DNA from: Paramisgurnus dabryanus
Taxonomy: Eukaryota; Chordata; Actinopteri; Cypriniformes; Cobitidae
Length of the DNA: 64,000 bases
Direction: 5' to 3'
NCBI RefSeq assembly: GCF_030506205.2
Contig: NC_133346.1
Coordinates: forward strand, 23,508,333-23,572,332
Below, piece by piece: positions 21,376 through 33,221 of this stretch. The notes under the pieces are model-generated. The model was not told the origin of the DNA, did not search any database, and saw only the letters and a program-made list of their open reading frames with translations. A program made the position numbers and the translations under genes. How positions within the stretch are numbered: position 1 is the first letter of the stretch; each line of letters begins with the position of its first letter.

Positions 21376-22747
21376 TGTAACCAGGTCAAAAAGAGAACAT
21401 GTAAATCAATAAAGAATATGTGATTTATCTTATTTAAGCCCTGTGTTAAGTGTCCTGTGCATAAAATGTGTATAAATGCCTTTTTTAATGTGTTGCTGAA
21501 ATGTTACGCTGGCCCTTTAAGAAACCGGACTGTAATGCTACCGGGAAGATTTGTTTACTTCCTGTGTACAGCGCGGTTCACAACGCAGTTTAGAGAGTGC
21601 ACGTGCAGTGGGGAATATAGCCATCCAACACAAAAAACAACAAAATGAGAATACTATAGTGAGATATAGTGAAGCTAAAAGCTTTTGAGTGTTTTATGTT
21701 ATTTGGATGGCTGTGTATTTTGCTGATTGACAGCGATTTCTTTTGAGATACATCTCGTGTGGTGTGTAAATAGCACGGAATTGGTTCTCAAAGAAGCGTA
21801 AGTGTTTATATATAATCAGTATACGAAGAGTTTTGAGTATATGAGTATTGAATTTTGTGTATAATGTTATGTGGACCAGTGATATTGAAACATAGTTATT
21901 CTGTTTAATTAAGAGGGGAGAAAGTGCTTCGTAAGCCTTCTGTGTGTTTCCTGGGAGTGTGAAGCATCAGAGTAAGTGTTGTTTACCTTAAATAATTTCA
22001 CAAAAGGGGTTCATGTGTAATGTACATGCATGTTTTATTGAAATGAGTGCAATTATAGTGTTGCTTTCATGTCATGTGTACCAAATGTAAAAGGAAAGTT
22101 CTGTATTCTGTTTCTTTTATATATGCAGAGAAAGAACGAGTCTTTCATATGCTGTGATAGTGTGTGCATGTGTCAGAGGGGTGATAAAAAGTAAGTTTGA
22201 GACATTGTATTTTAATTAATTTTCTCTATCAGCTTATTTTGAAGTTATTTACTGTGATGTAACACTGATGTTTAAGTGTAAGAGAAAGTGTTATGTTGTG
22301 TAATGATACTTTTAATGTTTGAGCTGTATTAATCACACAAAAAGATGTAACATGTTATGAATGACTGTGTTTTCATGTATTCTCATGTTACTCAAGCAGC
22401 CTTATTTAGTCTTCTGTGCATTCAGGTGTTATATTCATGTGTCTGTTTGTTTTCTAAAAAAGGGCTGCTACCGTTGTCTATGTTAGCTAGTTAAACAAAG
22501 AGAATTCTGTCTTTTACTAATGTGAATGGGAAAAAGGACATACACATTGTGATAAGAGAAGAAAACTTTATTTTTTTTATTTTATTTCCACAAACTTTAT
22601 TTACAAGCTTTACCTTTCCATCTCTGCAACTCCAAAGTTTGCAAAATTAACGCTGCACCGCCTAACGTGCAGTCTGAAATAAAAGATCCCCGTTTAAATT
22701 TTATATCCTGTGTCCGGTGTTATCACTAATCCATTTCCCGGGCTACA
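21376..22747 (+). repeat. 3' LTR, 1372 bp
   Basis: The same 1372-bp sequence as the 5' LTR, offset by 7235 bp, with no differences found by eye. It would supply the polyadenylation site (AATAAA 22678-22683). Identity of the two LTRs indicates recent insertion, since they are made identical at integration and drift apart afterwards. Confidence 0.95.
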
Positions 22748-22751
22748 TATA
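22748..22751. repeat. Target-site duplication TATA, right copy
   Basis: Matches TATA at 14137-14140 next to the 5' LTR. Confidence 0.6.
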
Positions 22752-22912
22752 TTTAGCTCTTTATTTATCCATGATGGACTGCAGTACACAGAGGTTCTTT
22801 GTATCAAGCGATACATTTTTATGTCACCAGACATTTCTCATTTCAAAGAGTTATAGGCCTTCTTAATGTTTGTTCATATGTTTTCTCGGATCTAAAAATT
22901 CAGCTCAATATA

Positions 22913-23005
22913 TACACACACAGATATATATATGGTCACCAGCAAACCAGCACTCAAACACAACATATGCTGGTCTTGCTGGTATGCTGTTATTCAGCAG
23001 GGTTC
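22913..23005. repeat. Small repeat patch: TATATA/CACACA and ACCAGCA/TGCTGGT words
   Basis: AACCAGCACTC and CATATGCTGGTCTTGCTGGT are inverted relatives of a dispersed teleost element built from ACCAGCAT. A related patch with AAACTGGTTTGCCAG lies at 23760-23825. Confidence 0.4.
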
Positions 23006-23564
23006 AGGTAGACCTACAACTTCAGATGTGCATAACACAATTTAGAAACAATCAGTTTAGAGCCATCCTCAATATTTGTATGTATTGTCCACAAAAATGA
23101 AATAAATTGCCCATATTGACCTACCAAGGTCAAAAGTAATCTTGAAAGGGATATGGGTGGTGTAAGTGGATTCGGGTTATTAAAGGCCAAAAAGCAGAGG
23201 ATAAAAACAAACAAGCTAAGATTACCCAAGGTGCAGTGCAGGGGCTGAGGAGCGTACAGGGCACGGCGCTTCTCCTTTTGCTTGGATACTCGCGCCCACA
23301 TGACTGACAACTACAAAACCCTAGGCGAACTTTGCAACACCATTCAGAACAATTAGTCATGCTGGTGGGGAAAAAGCCTTAACTTAGGTTTGCTAAAGCA
23401 ACCAGGACAGGGGCAAGAGGATGGATTACACCATGTTTTACTCCTCAGGACAGGACGGTTGTCTGGCGGGGGATGTTGTAGATTACATGCTAGCACACCG
23501 TAAACCAGCTGAGCCAGATGCAGTCAAAGAATGAATCGCACAGGCTGACATGGGACTGGTTCAC

Positions 23565-23732
23565 ATGACAATGACCTTATGTGACATCACAAAGATTTCT
23601 TTCATGACACACATGGCTAGGTGTTGCTAGCAGGGAAAACCTGGCTTGCGAGCCAAGTTTTCCCTGCTACCAACACCTAGCCATGTGTCTCATGAAAGAA
23701 ATCTCTGTGATGTCACATAAGGTCATTGTCAT
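23565..23732. repeat. Near-perfect snapback palindrome, 82-nt arms, 4-nt loop
   Basis: Arms 23565-23646 and 23651-23732 are inverse complements with four mismatches in 82 positions (about 95%) and no gaps. The loop is TGCG. As RNA it would form a long, almost unbroken hairpin. No target duplication or known MITE ends are seen next to it. It could be a small foldback transposon, a local inverted duplication, or a source of hairpin RNA. Confidence 0.85.
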
Positions 23733-24836
23733 CCTTTTTGAACACAATGTCACCATTGCTGTGACAGTCCTGCTGGGGATTTAAACTGGTTTGCCAGGCT
23801 AAACTGGTGTTTGGATGGTTTCCATGCCATGTGCCCCAAAGCCCTCTAAAACTTCAAATCCAACCAGCTTGAAAGACCCCAAAAAACTATATCTGTTTTT
23901 TCTGTAGGCTAATCTAATAGTCTATGTCACTGAATCTAACATAATCATCCAAAAAATGTGTACAAATAACATCAGGCCTTAGCCATTCCAGAAAACACAT
24001 GTTCAACGTCTGCAACACACAGCCAGATCTGGTTACAAAGCGAGCATACAGAGCAGATCTCGTAGCGCAACCGGCCGTCACTGTCATTTCTTCTCTCATT
24101 TTAAGAAATACAATACTCTGTTTAAGCGCTTTCATCACTTGCCAAGGCAACAGACATAGCAACACTCCAAACAAATGTGACCATGACATCACATGATGCT
24201 GGCTCGTAGACAACCACGTAACAGCAATGTTCCTCTCACCACCAGCTGCAAATATCAACACTGTCTGGTGGTCCATGAACGGAACGACCCCCGAGCACCT
24301 CGGTTTACATTAATGGCATTATATTTACAGAAGATGCTTTTTTAAGATGTTGGCATACTTATGTTTCAAAAGGCATGTCTTTTATAATTTTGGTTTGCAT
24401 ACAGTAGTAATAGAGTTTATAAAAAAGGAAAAACCCTTTTAATGTTGTGTAAGTGTATCACATAATGTAGTTAATATGGCAACATCACATGTTGAAAAAG
24501 ACAACTGTGACCCTGTCTGTGAAATCAAGATTAAAGTCTCATAATGTGATTATAAAATTAGGAGCATCAATATTTGATTTCACATTGATTTCAATCTTCA
24601 ATCACTCAGTCAATATTAAAGATATCAAGGTTATATTTTCACAGAATATTCTTTACATTATGTAGCATGATTTTATGGAGAAAACAGTAAAAATGTCTCT
24701 AGCTATATGTTTTCACTGGCAGGGTTATAATTTTCACATAGTTAAGTGTTTTAAATGCACTTTAAAAATTAAGTTTATTCAACTTAAATTGTTCACATAA
24801 AGTGAAATTTTAGGTTAAAAAAATATTTTTTATTGT
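23733..24836. other. Intergenic stretch, no gene recognised
   Basis: Frames on both strands around 23914-24276 overlap each other and have no recognisable motif. Confidence 0.5.
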
Positions 24837-25059
24837 GTGTTTTTTCAGGCCTTAACCTTGTCCTTGACTATAAAACATGTTTGAGATGCCTTAACTTAAA
24901 AACATCTTGCACAGACATATCTTAACATATATAAGATGCACACCAGTATTGGTTTTGCAAGGTATGTTTGTAAAAACTATATAAATGTCCTAATATAACC
25001 AATGCCTAGTCCTGGATTAATCTAATCCCTGTCCGGGATTCTTGTAATCTAAACTGCCC
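24837..25059. mobile_element. Dispersed teleost element with CTAGTCCTGG and GTCCGGGA, copy 1
   Basis: Carries CATCTTGCACAGACATATCT, ATGCACACCAGTAT, TGCCTAGTCCTGGATTAAT and CCCTGTCCGGGATT, and ends AAACTGCCC. A relative in the same orientation lies at 32822-33003 and begins GGGGCAGTTTCCC, the inverse of this right end, so the family has short inverted ends. The left end is decayed here. Confidence 0.6.
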
Positions 25060-26640
25060 ATATGAAGTAATTTTTAAGTTGATCCAACTTTTCACTTTTT
25101 TAGTGAAAAAAATGTATTGTACCCACTGCCACATTCTTATTAAATGAATAACATTAACTATTTTGTAAATTAGCCAATATGCTGCTATTCAGCATTATGC
25201 TAAACTAAAATATTTCCATCGAAACAGTAAACAACATCTACTCCGCATCGTGCCTTTACAGCTATAAAACATAACATTTTCGTAAAATCGATATTTACTG
25301 AGAAAAGCTTCAAAATGGGCATTTTTAGTTATAGTACATGTTCTGGCATCATGCATATATAGTACAGTACAGTATATAATATTTGTCAGCTATGATTATT
25401 CAACCAAAGATAATTTAGACGTTTCGACAATCTCATTACTCAAAATATCACTTATTTATTTAATAGATCAGCTGGAGTCTTTCGGTATGCGGCGAGCATC
25501 GGGCAGGAAATGTATTTGTCCCTGCTAGTTTTCGGTGAGCGAGGGGAGCAGAAACAGCTCAGAGCTCATTTCTCCCTTGAGATATTACATTTTTTGGTTT
25601 GACATTGCAGCAAACACATTTTAATAGATGTTGGTCCACACCTATCACCGTGTCACTGCGGCTGATATAACTGTAAAGCAGGTGAAAGTGCTTAGTGCGG
25701 AAAGATGGAGAGGGGAGCATTGATACTGTACGCTCGGCTTTCTGGAACACTCAGACCTGTGGAGACACAACCAGACGCTAACCACGCTGGTGTCACCAGC
25801 TGCGCTTTTCCACATGAGCACTTCTGCAAACATCCCAAATATCATTTTATTTTCTATTTTTTTATTTTTTATATAAAAATGACCAAAGCCCAAACAAAAG
25901 CAGATGGGAAATGAAAGACTTCACACCTGAACCAGACAGATGGAAGAGCTGGCAAGCACTTGTTGTATCTTTGACAGCTTAGTCATTCTCTGACACACAA
26001 CTGTTTTTGTGATAAATGAAAAATATGTTGATAGGATGGCTGGCACCATGGTTTGTTGTTTTAAATAAAATGTAATTTAATACACTGTACTGAACAAGAC
26101 AGAAAATGATTTATTGAACCGTTTCATTCCTTCACACTGGATCTCCAATTTCTCTTGGATCTCAGATTTCTCTTTTCTCTTATGTACATGCATAACAAGA
26201 TTACAATTTCTAGAGAAAAGTGTTGCTTGCCTATGCAAAAAGTTGATGCCACATTGTTTGGGTATCGTGGGTAGTTGCCAGGGTGCTGCTACTGTATGTG
26301 GCTTCTTGGTTGCCAGTGTATGCATTATAATTATGGGGTAGGCTTATTACGTGTAAAGCACATGTTGGCTATTGCATACATTACTCTGCAAGGTTGCATG
26401 CTGTATAATTGGTTTAATGAAAAACTACAGGCATCAACTATCTTGACATAGGATTTGTACAAAGACTAAGCATCATAATAGGTCCATTCTGTTTCCCTTC
26501 AACCAAGAGCAGCTATTTTGTAGACACTTTTACAAGACCCTCTGGTCAACGGTCCGCCCAACATGAGGCTACACAAGGTCACCTAGACCGATAATTGATA
26601 GCCAACACTGGCCAGCCTTGCACAGGACATCCATCTTTAC
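25060..26640. other. Intergenic stretch, no gene recognised
   Basis: No supported frame. Overlapping short frames on opposite strands near 25645-25914 and 26077-26341 lack motifs. Confidence 0.5.
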
Positions 26641-26678
26641 GAGATCCTTGAAATTAATTGGAACATTTACAGGGTGAC

Positions 26679-26696
26679 TCAAGGTCAGTTAGGTCA
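26679..26696 (+). promoter_or_regulatory. Possible nuclear-receptor site: TCAAGGTCA plus DR3
   Basis: TCAAGGTCA (26679-26687) fits the extended half-site of SF-1/ERR-type receptors. AGGTCA, three bases, AGGTCA (26682-26696) is a perfect direct repeat with 3-nt spacing, the arrangement bound by VDR/RXR. Another CAAGGTCAC lies near 26574. Binding is inferred only. Confidence 0.4.
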
Positions 26697-26788
26697 TGGC
26701 CACGGAGGCGAACCGGTGGGAATCAATTAATGAGTATACAGGTAGTTGCCAAGAGTATGATCAGCAGAAATTAAACACCAGAAGGGGG

Positions 26789-26795
26789 TATAAAA
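26789..26795 (+). promoter_or_regulatory. Possible core promoter TATAAAA
   Basis: TATAAAA in a GGGGG-led context about 95 bp after the DR3 site. A start site near 26820 would be expected. No cDNA evidence exists here. Confidence 0.3.
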
Positions 26796-26911
26796 TGTTA
26801 TCGCACTAAACATCTGCACACAGAGGGACGCCGGGAGCATTTGACCTTTGCTGTGCAGCCTGCTCATATTTTTGACTCCGATTAAAGTTTAGGTTTTCAA
26901 CAAGAAGCTTG

Positions 26912-26989
26912 ATGATGGAAAAATATTACCCACTGGTGCTGTGTTTGATCTTGAGAGTTCACTCATATTACACAGATCCAACTTGTTAG
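26912..26989 (+). other. Possible short first exon with a signal-peptide-like start (very tentative)
   Basis: Downstream of the TATA box, paired ATGs at 26912 and 26915 open a 25-codon frame. It begins MMEKYY, then a hydrophobic run PLVLCLIL, then RVHSYY, and stops at TAG 26987-26989, where a MITE begins. If this is an exon, splicing would have to occur before the stop. I see only weak GT donors. I do not recognise a protein. It could equally be a chance frame. Confidence 0.2.
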
Positions 26990-27318
26990 GTTGTAATTTA
27001 ACCTTGGTTGTTTAAACCCATATAAACATTTTGTGGGTTAATTTAACCAAACAGTAAATTTTTGACCTAACGCTGGGTTGAAAATAGTTGTGTAGTATAT
27101 AAAAGTGTTATGGTAGTTAAAAGTTGTCTCTGATAAAACATACACTTGTATATAAAATACTGGGTTATTTCCAACCAAGCGTACAAACCAAGCAATTGGG
27201 TTAAATTAACCCAAAAAATTTTAATATTTGATGGGTTAAAACAAACCAGCATAGGTTAAATTACAACCCAAAAATTTGTGTTTGTCTCTTTTTGACCCAA
27301 CCCAGAATTTTTAGGAGT
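26988..27318. mobile_element. MITE of the AACCCA/TGGGTT family, copy 1
   Basis: TGGGTTAATTTAACC, GCTGGGTTGAAAA, TTGGGTTAAATTAACCCAA, ATGGGTTAAAAC and GACCCAACCCAGAATTTTTA occur in both orientations, as in the copy at 48078-48294. The ends are diffuse. Confidence 0.55.
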
Positions 27319-28838
27319 ACCTTTACTGTACATACACTATATCTTTAAGTCAGGTTGCATCAAAGTAGCAAAGTTTTCATCAAGTTGATTAAAATATACT
27401 GTATAGTTGAGTGATTCACAGCTGGTGATTTGGTGGCAGGTCTGTTCTGACAGGGTCATGGACTGCAGAAAAAAATACAATGCAAGATGCAAATAATGAA
27501 TTGCAACTTTGAATTGACATCAAAGGCTTTCAAACTTTGTAGTATTCTGGCACTACTTCATCCGTCGAGGAGGCTCGCCAAATCATCCGGAAATGAAAAA
27601 GTTGTGTAACAACAGTTAACTAAAGTATGCTTGGTAAAAGAACATATAAACCATGTTACATTAAACATGTTAAAATCCAATGAGGATTAACAGTGCTGGT
27701 TGTGTCAGTGTTGGATTGCTGCTGAGTCCTCAAGCAAAACCCACTGAGATTGTAGTTAATCATGATTAAGACTTATTTCTCATGATCTTTGGCAACATAT
27801 TTTTCTGTCCCACTCTATTCTACGTTCAAACATCAATAGCTAATTTTAGAAGCTGACCAGAATGGGGATCTAATGGGTTTGTTCAGTGGTATCAAGTGAC
27901 ACCTGTTCTGACCAAACTATTTAACCACTCATCTGTGTCATTTCTTATTCTCTTCTTCATTAACTTCTTTGTCATTCTTTAAGCAAGCTAAATCAGCTTG
28001 GTCCTTTTCCTTGATCTTCTCTAGAGCCTCGACTCAATGTTTAATTGTTCCCTGTGAAATGAAGGTGAAGTGTTGGTGTCAAGGACCTAATTGGATGGAG
28101 ATGGAAAAATACCCAAATTGGCCCCAAACTTGTGCTGGTAGCCACATTATTTTGCCAATGTAACTAATCTCAATCGTATTTAAAATGCTAATGAGACAGC
28201 TAATACTGATCTGGGTTACAGCTCTATCAGGCACTGGCACATTGATTATGTTAGCAATGTGACAGAGCATATTGGTTCTTTTTTTAAATATGTGAATTCT
28301 GAGGTAGTGTTCAAATCTCTGCACTAGCTTGATGAAAGTGTCACGCTCTGTTGTTTTTGGATTGGTCAGTGTTTATGAGGATGAGGAAATATGAGGCTGT
28401 CAGCAATGTCCTTCATAGAGACAAAGTGTTTCCCCAACCGCTATATGGAAAACTCACAAATGAAGCCTCAGACACTAGAGTGTCTGCACAGTAAGGGGAA
28501 TTTAAGGGCATGGGAGAGGTAGGTATTTGAGGTGTCTGTATGGGATCATTACAAAGTGTATTAAAAAGCTATTTAATCTGCTAGCCCTGCATTCTCTGAA
28601 GTGGTATTCAATGCTCAAATCCACGGTTGCACCTCAAGGACCGAATTTAGAACATGGCAGTCAGTGGAAAAACAAATAGGCAAATGCAATTAAAATATAG
28701 CTGCAACCCAAAATAATGGAGCCAAGCGCTGCATACATTTTAGTAAGTCAAAGGCCAATGGAAAAACAATTGATGAGCTCAGATGCAAAACCGCTAAATG
28801 CCACACTTTGTTAAAAAGGAGATAATACTCTTGGCACG
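27319..28838. other. Intergenic stretch, no gene recognised
   Basis: No supported gene or bounded repeat. Confidence 0.5.
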
Positions 28839-28846
28839 CATTATAT

Positions 28847-29113
28847 CAGGGGTGACCAGTCGATCGCAAGGGCAATGCCGGTAGATCGCACAACTGCTGC
28901 TCCACGCGCGACATTGGCATTATGGTCTTAAAATACTTGCGTGTTTCACAATTACTCTGAGTTGCTGCGCCTTTCTTCTCAAATGTGTTTTTAGAAATCT
29001 TATGCCAGGCCGCTGCAGCTCAGTCGTCTAACTTCCGAAATTCACCAGGATGCGCATTCTTGCCTTCACCCAGGAGCTGATCCATGCGCACGCTGTGTGT
29101 GCGTGAGCGAGCA

Positions 29114-29163
<50 letters not shown>

Positions 29164-29784
29164 CGGGCCAGCGTAGCACTAACTTATATGCTTCTTATAC
29201 TGTTGTCATTTTCTAGTTTGTTTCATTAAACCGCATCTCCGCTATTTTCAAGCAACACCAAAGAGTTTTTTTTTACCTTAAAATAACGTTTCCAAAAAAG
29301 TTTCAGTGGTTCAGCCACTCAAAACAGGGTGAATGGCACTTTCACATTCGCTTTGCAGCCCTCTATCGGCCAAAACCGCACTAAAGAAGTTTCCAACCGT
29401 CGGGTAGTGGACCTGTAGTTCGAGTGAAAACTACAAAAACTTGCTTTACGGCAGACCTACAATCCAATCAGAGCCAGCTATGCTGCAGTATTTACGACAG
29501 AGGTAATGAACAATTACGCTTCTAACCTGTAGGGGGAGCAAAGAGCAATAAGTCTTTAGTGTTGCTTTAAGGAATACTGAACATGTACTCAATAATTTTT
29601 TTAATTCCTCAAAAAGAATAGAGTAATGGTTACAGCCCCAAATTCAATGTAGAGGTATAGTCCTGACTCCTAACAAGCATTTAAAGTGTTATAAAAATAA
29701 TTAACTGTGTTTTTAGCAGGTAGATCTTGTCGGCTCTATCATTTTAAAAGTAGATCGCCACACAAAAAAGTCTGGACATCGCTG
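28847..29784. mobile_element. Non-autonomous hAT transposon, 938 bp, with 8-bp target duplication
   Basis: CATTATAT flanks both sides (28839-28846 and 29785-29792). Ends are CAGGGGTGACCAGTCGATCG and, inverted from the right, CAGCGATGTCCAGACTTTTT, the CAG-G-TG style of hAT ends. Both ends carry GTAGATCGC/GCGATCTAC words. There is no transposase frame. A (GA)n tract (29117-29161) and a CG-rich patch lie inside. The segment at about 29270-29575 looks like a separate repeat inserted within it. Confidence 0.8.
29117..29161. repeat. (GA)n microsatellite
   Basis: About 22 uninterrupted GA units inside the hAT element. Confidence 0.9.
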
Positions 29785-30065
29785 CATTATATGTTCATCA
29801 AATATTTTTGCTTTAAATCTGCTTATTGTAGGCTTCTGGCCATTCAGATTTTTTTTTTTGTCAGAATCTATTAAGAGTCTAAAAAAAATGCTAATTTACA
29901 AAAAAAAATTCAGACGCACTTAAAGCGGGTTTTGCATCTGAACTCTACCAATTACTTTTTTCTTTAAAGGCAGGGTAGACAATTATTTATGAAAACAATT
30001 GCAATGCTGGCTGAAAATTTCTTCACATCCTAATATCAATCACCAAGTAAAGAGGTCTAAATATA

Positions 30066-30302
30066 TTTATAAAAATATATGAAAAGTTTAGTTCCAAAAC
30101 GAGATAACTCAGTTTTTAAAATTTTTTAAAAATCTGTTTTTATGCATTCCAATTAATATCAATCAAACTGCAGTTGGTTTGTTTTGATTTAAGGCTTTAT
30201 AACAAATAAAACACAATAAAAACATGAAAACACAATAATAAACATGTCTTGACAAAAAATAAAAAGAGTTATTTTGTTTTGAAACCAAACTTTTCATATA
30301 TC
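30066..30302. mobile_element. Palindromic MITE, about 40-bp imperfect arms
   Basis: Left ATATGAAAAGTTTAGTTCC...AAAACGAGATAACTC mirrors right GAGTTATTTTGTTTTG...AAACCAAACTTTTCATAT. The interior is AT-rich and has no coding frame. Confidence 0.6.
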
Positions 30303-31055
30303 TTCTGTGGAAAGCGCAGTACCATAAATGTTCACCCAATCATTGCATTCGGCCAAAATCCAATGATTGCATGTCCTAATTGCCTGCACCATGCACCTTG
30401 CTCATGCAGATAATCTCCCATCCTCAGCAGTGATGTCAAGTCTACGGTTTTCCTGCAGACTGGAACTACTTTTCAGCTGCGGTTGTTTTTTCCAAGGATT
30501 AAATCAGTCAGCTGTCCGCTGTTCATCAGCTTAGAAATTTAAGGTATTGGTTTTGGTACTTTGGCATTTAGGTTTCGTTATGCAGATTTGGCAACCCTGC
30601 ATGTTTCATTACGCCATGAGACCAATCAAGAATGGAAGGTAAACAGCGAATACTTAACTCTCCTCCTGAACAGACAAAAGATGGCATGAGAAAAAGACTT
30701 AAAAACAAAGACACTCTTAAAGAGCACTTATTTCATTGCTAAAAAAAACAACATTATTTTGTGTATTTGATATAATGCAATGTGTTCGCGTGGTTTATCG
30801 TTAAAAACCCATTATTTCCACATACCGTACATTTTTGTACCTTCAGAGTTCACTGTCTTCCTGAAACGCATGGATTTGAAAAGTTCTGTGTCCCTGACTG
30901 GCCAGCGAATCTGTACATTGCTGACGTCAGCCGGAAACGTGACGCTTCTTACCGTGTTTGAAAAATTCAGTTGCTACAGTACTGGTTGGAAGCAGTGTCA
31001 GGTCTGTTATTTTGAGAATTATAAAAACACTTAGAAGGTTAAACTACTGAATCTA
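30303..31055. other. Intergenic stretch, no gene recognised
   Basis: The 84-codon frame at 30780-31034 has no recognisable motif. Confidence 0.45.
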
Positions 31056-31256
31056 TCTCTGACATCAGGAATCTGTCTATGAATCTCATCAATGGTGACG
31101 ATCAACAAAAGAAAGCTTCATGCTGCAATGCATGCTAGGTATCATCGTAGTACTAAACTAATTTATGACTCCCAGCATGCATTGCTGTTGATCGTTTTAT
31201 CTGAATTTGTTTGATGATTGTCACCATTGTTGAGATTTGTAGACAGATTCATGAAT
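31056..31256. mobile_element. Palindromic MITE with imperfect arms
   Basis: GAATCTGTCTATGAATCTCA and CAATGGTGACGATCA at the left mirror TGATTGTCACCATTG and GAGATTTGTAGACAGATTC at the right. The inner words GCAATGCATGCTAGG and CCAGCATGCATTGC also pair. Confidence 0.65.
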
Positions 31257-32821
31257 GTGTCAGCATTTTTTTCTGTTTGTCTTGTCACAGTGCATTTACA
31301 AACCAAAACAATTATAATAGTCACAAATGGATCAACATAATCATGTAAAGCTGCTTAATTTTATATTATTTTGACATCTTTACAAAAAGCAATCAGTTTC
31401 AACTTAACTTTGAAACACATATTTCTTTTCCAATGCACATGTGTTTCTACATAAACACATACAAACACACAAACAAAAAATTAGCTTAGTTAATTTCAAG
31501 AGTCAATGACCCAACTAAAGCAAACACTGATTACAATAATGGTGATTTGGTGAATTTCAATATTTTTCAGTATTAATGGAGGGTGCAAACGTGATATTGA
31601 TTCAATAGTATTAACATTAACAAATCAACAATTTTTTTACATTGTTTCAATGGTTGCATGCTATCTGGGTTATCGCTTAAAGGTTTGTTTCTTTATTATG
31701 AGTATTTGCATTAACATACTAATTTGTGATTTAAATCAGGGCAATTTTAGGACAATCATAAAACATCATGAGGGCTGCATCTTGCATATTCTTCTTTTGT
31801 GCATGTCCTCTTTAGTCCTCATCTTTTCAATGTACTTTAAGCATATCTCCTCTGCATCCTTTCTTCTCATTAACACGCATCTCCTCCCTAACCACCATTC
31901 TCAGCCACTATAAAATGTCAGTAAACAACAAATTTATCATATTTTGTCAGAGCGGTGCCTCCCGCTCTGCTGAGAACATCATCTAACCCTCCTTTAAGAA
32001 TTCACATGTGAAAGGATAAACAGCTTTGCCTTGCTATCGGTTCATGCATTAGATGCGTTTGAAGTTTAAAATTCCTCCTTTGTCATAGCTGTAGAGAAAA
32101 TAGGGAGTAAAGTTTTCAGGGAAGATGCTATATGGATTGTCAGTGTAAACAAAAGCAAGCAGCAAGTTATGCAAACTTAACGTCATAATTTGCCGGCTAA
32201 CATGAACATGCTTCCATCGAATCATTGCAAAGCTGTCTATCTGAGGGAATCAATCTGCAATCCATATCCCATCAGCTGCAGGTTTGTCTTTCAGCGCTAA
32301 GGCCATAAATTGCATAAATCTGCCGTTGACACAAGAACTGGACATCAACAAAGACTTAAAAAACTGTGATTCACAGCCTAACAAAATCCTGTTTTCAAAA
32401 CCTCATTGATGTCTCTCCACATTTCCTAAGGTGAAGCACCAAAGCTTATGTGCAAACAACACCATTTCCACCTCCTCTAGCTCTCTCATCCTTCACACTC
32501 AGAGCACCCCGTCGTGTTGTCGCCTGCCACCTTCATGATAACTAGGCCAAACTAAAGGTTTGCATGATTTAAACTTTGTTTTAAGAACAGAATTTTGCTT
32601 TTGGAATTCTTAGCAGCATAACTTTGATGCCTTAACGCATTTTGACAGGCATATTGCTTATTAAAGAGAGAAATATTCAACAATCATAATGTCAAAATTA
32701 ACATGACAGCTTGGTGAAATTTGAGTTCAGGGCTGTGCATAAAACTTCAAAAACCTACGTTGCTGTCTAAATCCTAAGTGAAGGTAAACCACAAAGGTTA
32801 ACACATTGTCACATAAACACT
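31257..32821. other. Intergenic stretch, no gene recognised
   Basis: AT-rich at the left, more balanced at 32100-32530. No supported gene. Confidence 0.5.
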
Positions 32822-33003
32822 ATGGGGCAGTTTCCCAGGCAGGACCCAAGTCTAGTCCCAGACTAAAATGCATGTTTGAACTGTCTGAAAACAACTTGCA
32901 TTGACACAACTTAAATTATGCCAGTGCCATTGTTTTGTCCTGTGGGCATGCTTGTGTAAACTACTTAAATATCCTAATATAACCAAGGCCTAGTCCTGGT
33001 GTC
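32822..33003. mobile_element. Dispersed teleost element with CTAGTCC, copy 2
   Basis: Starts GGGGCAGTTTCCCAGGCAGG and carries CTAGTCCCAGACTAAAATGC, CAACTTGCATTGACA, CCAGTGCCATTGTTTTGTCC and AAGGCCTAGTCCTGG. Same family and orientation as 24837-25059. The right inverted end appears lost. Confidence 0.65.
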
Positions 33004-33221
33004 ATATAAATAGGGTTCCTTGTGCTGATCATATACAAAAATAGTGATTTAACTGTGACATTTTAGTACTGAATCAATTACTTTACAATCAACATTTCTG
33101 TACGTGTTTATTTACTGACCTTGTCACAAAGTATGATGGGATTGCCTCTAGCACCAGAGATACCTGCAGTGATGCCACAGAATTTGGCATAAAACAACTG
33201 CCTGGAACAGCCTGCACATCT

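Larger units (their letters stand above)
14141..22747 (+). mobile_element. Complete Ty3/gypsy-type LTR retrotransposon, 8607 bp
   Basis: The element has, in order: 5' LTR, primer-binding site, gag, -1 frameshift signal, pol (protease, reverse transcriptase, RNase H, integrase), polypurine tract and 3' LTR. It is bounded by a TATA duplication. RT before integrase places it in the Ty3/gypsy (Metaviridae) group and excludes Copia. There is no envelope-like frame after pol. Both frames are uninterrupted and the two LTRs appear identical, so the copy is young and may be competent to move. The repeat name is not assigned. Confidence 0.95.
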
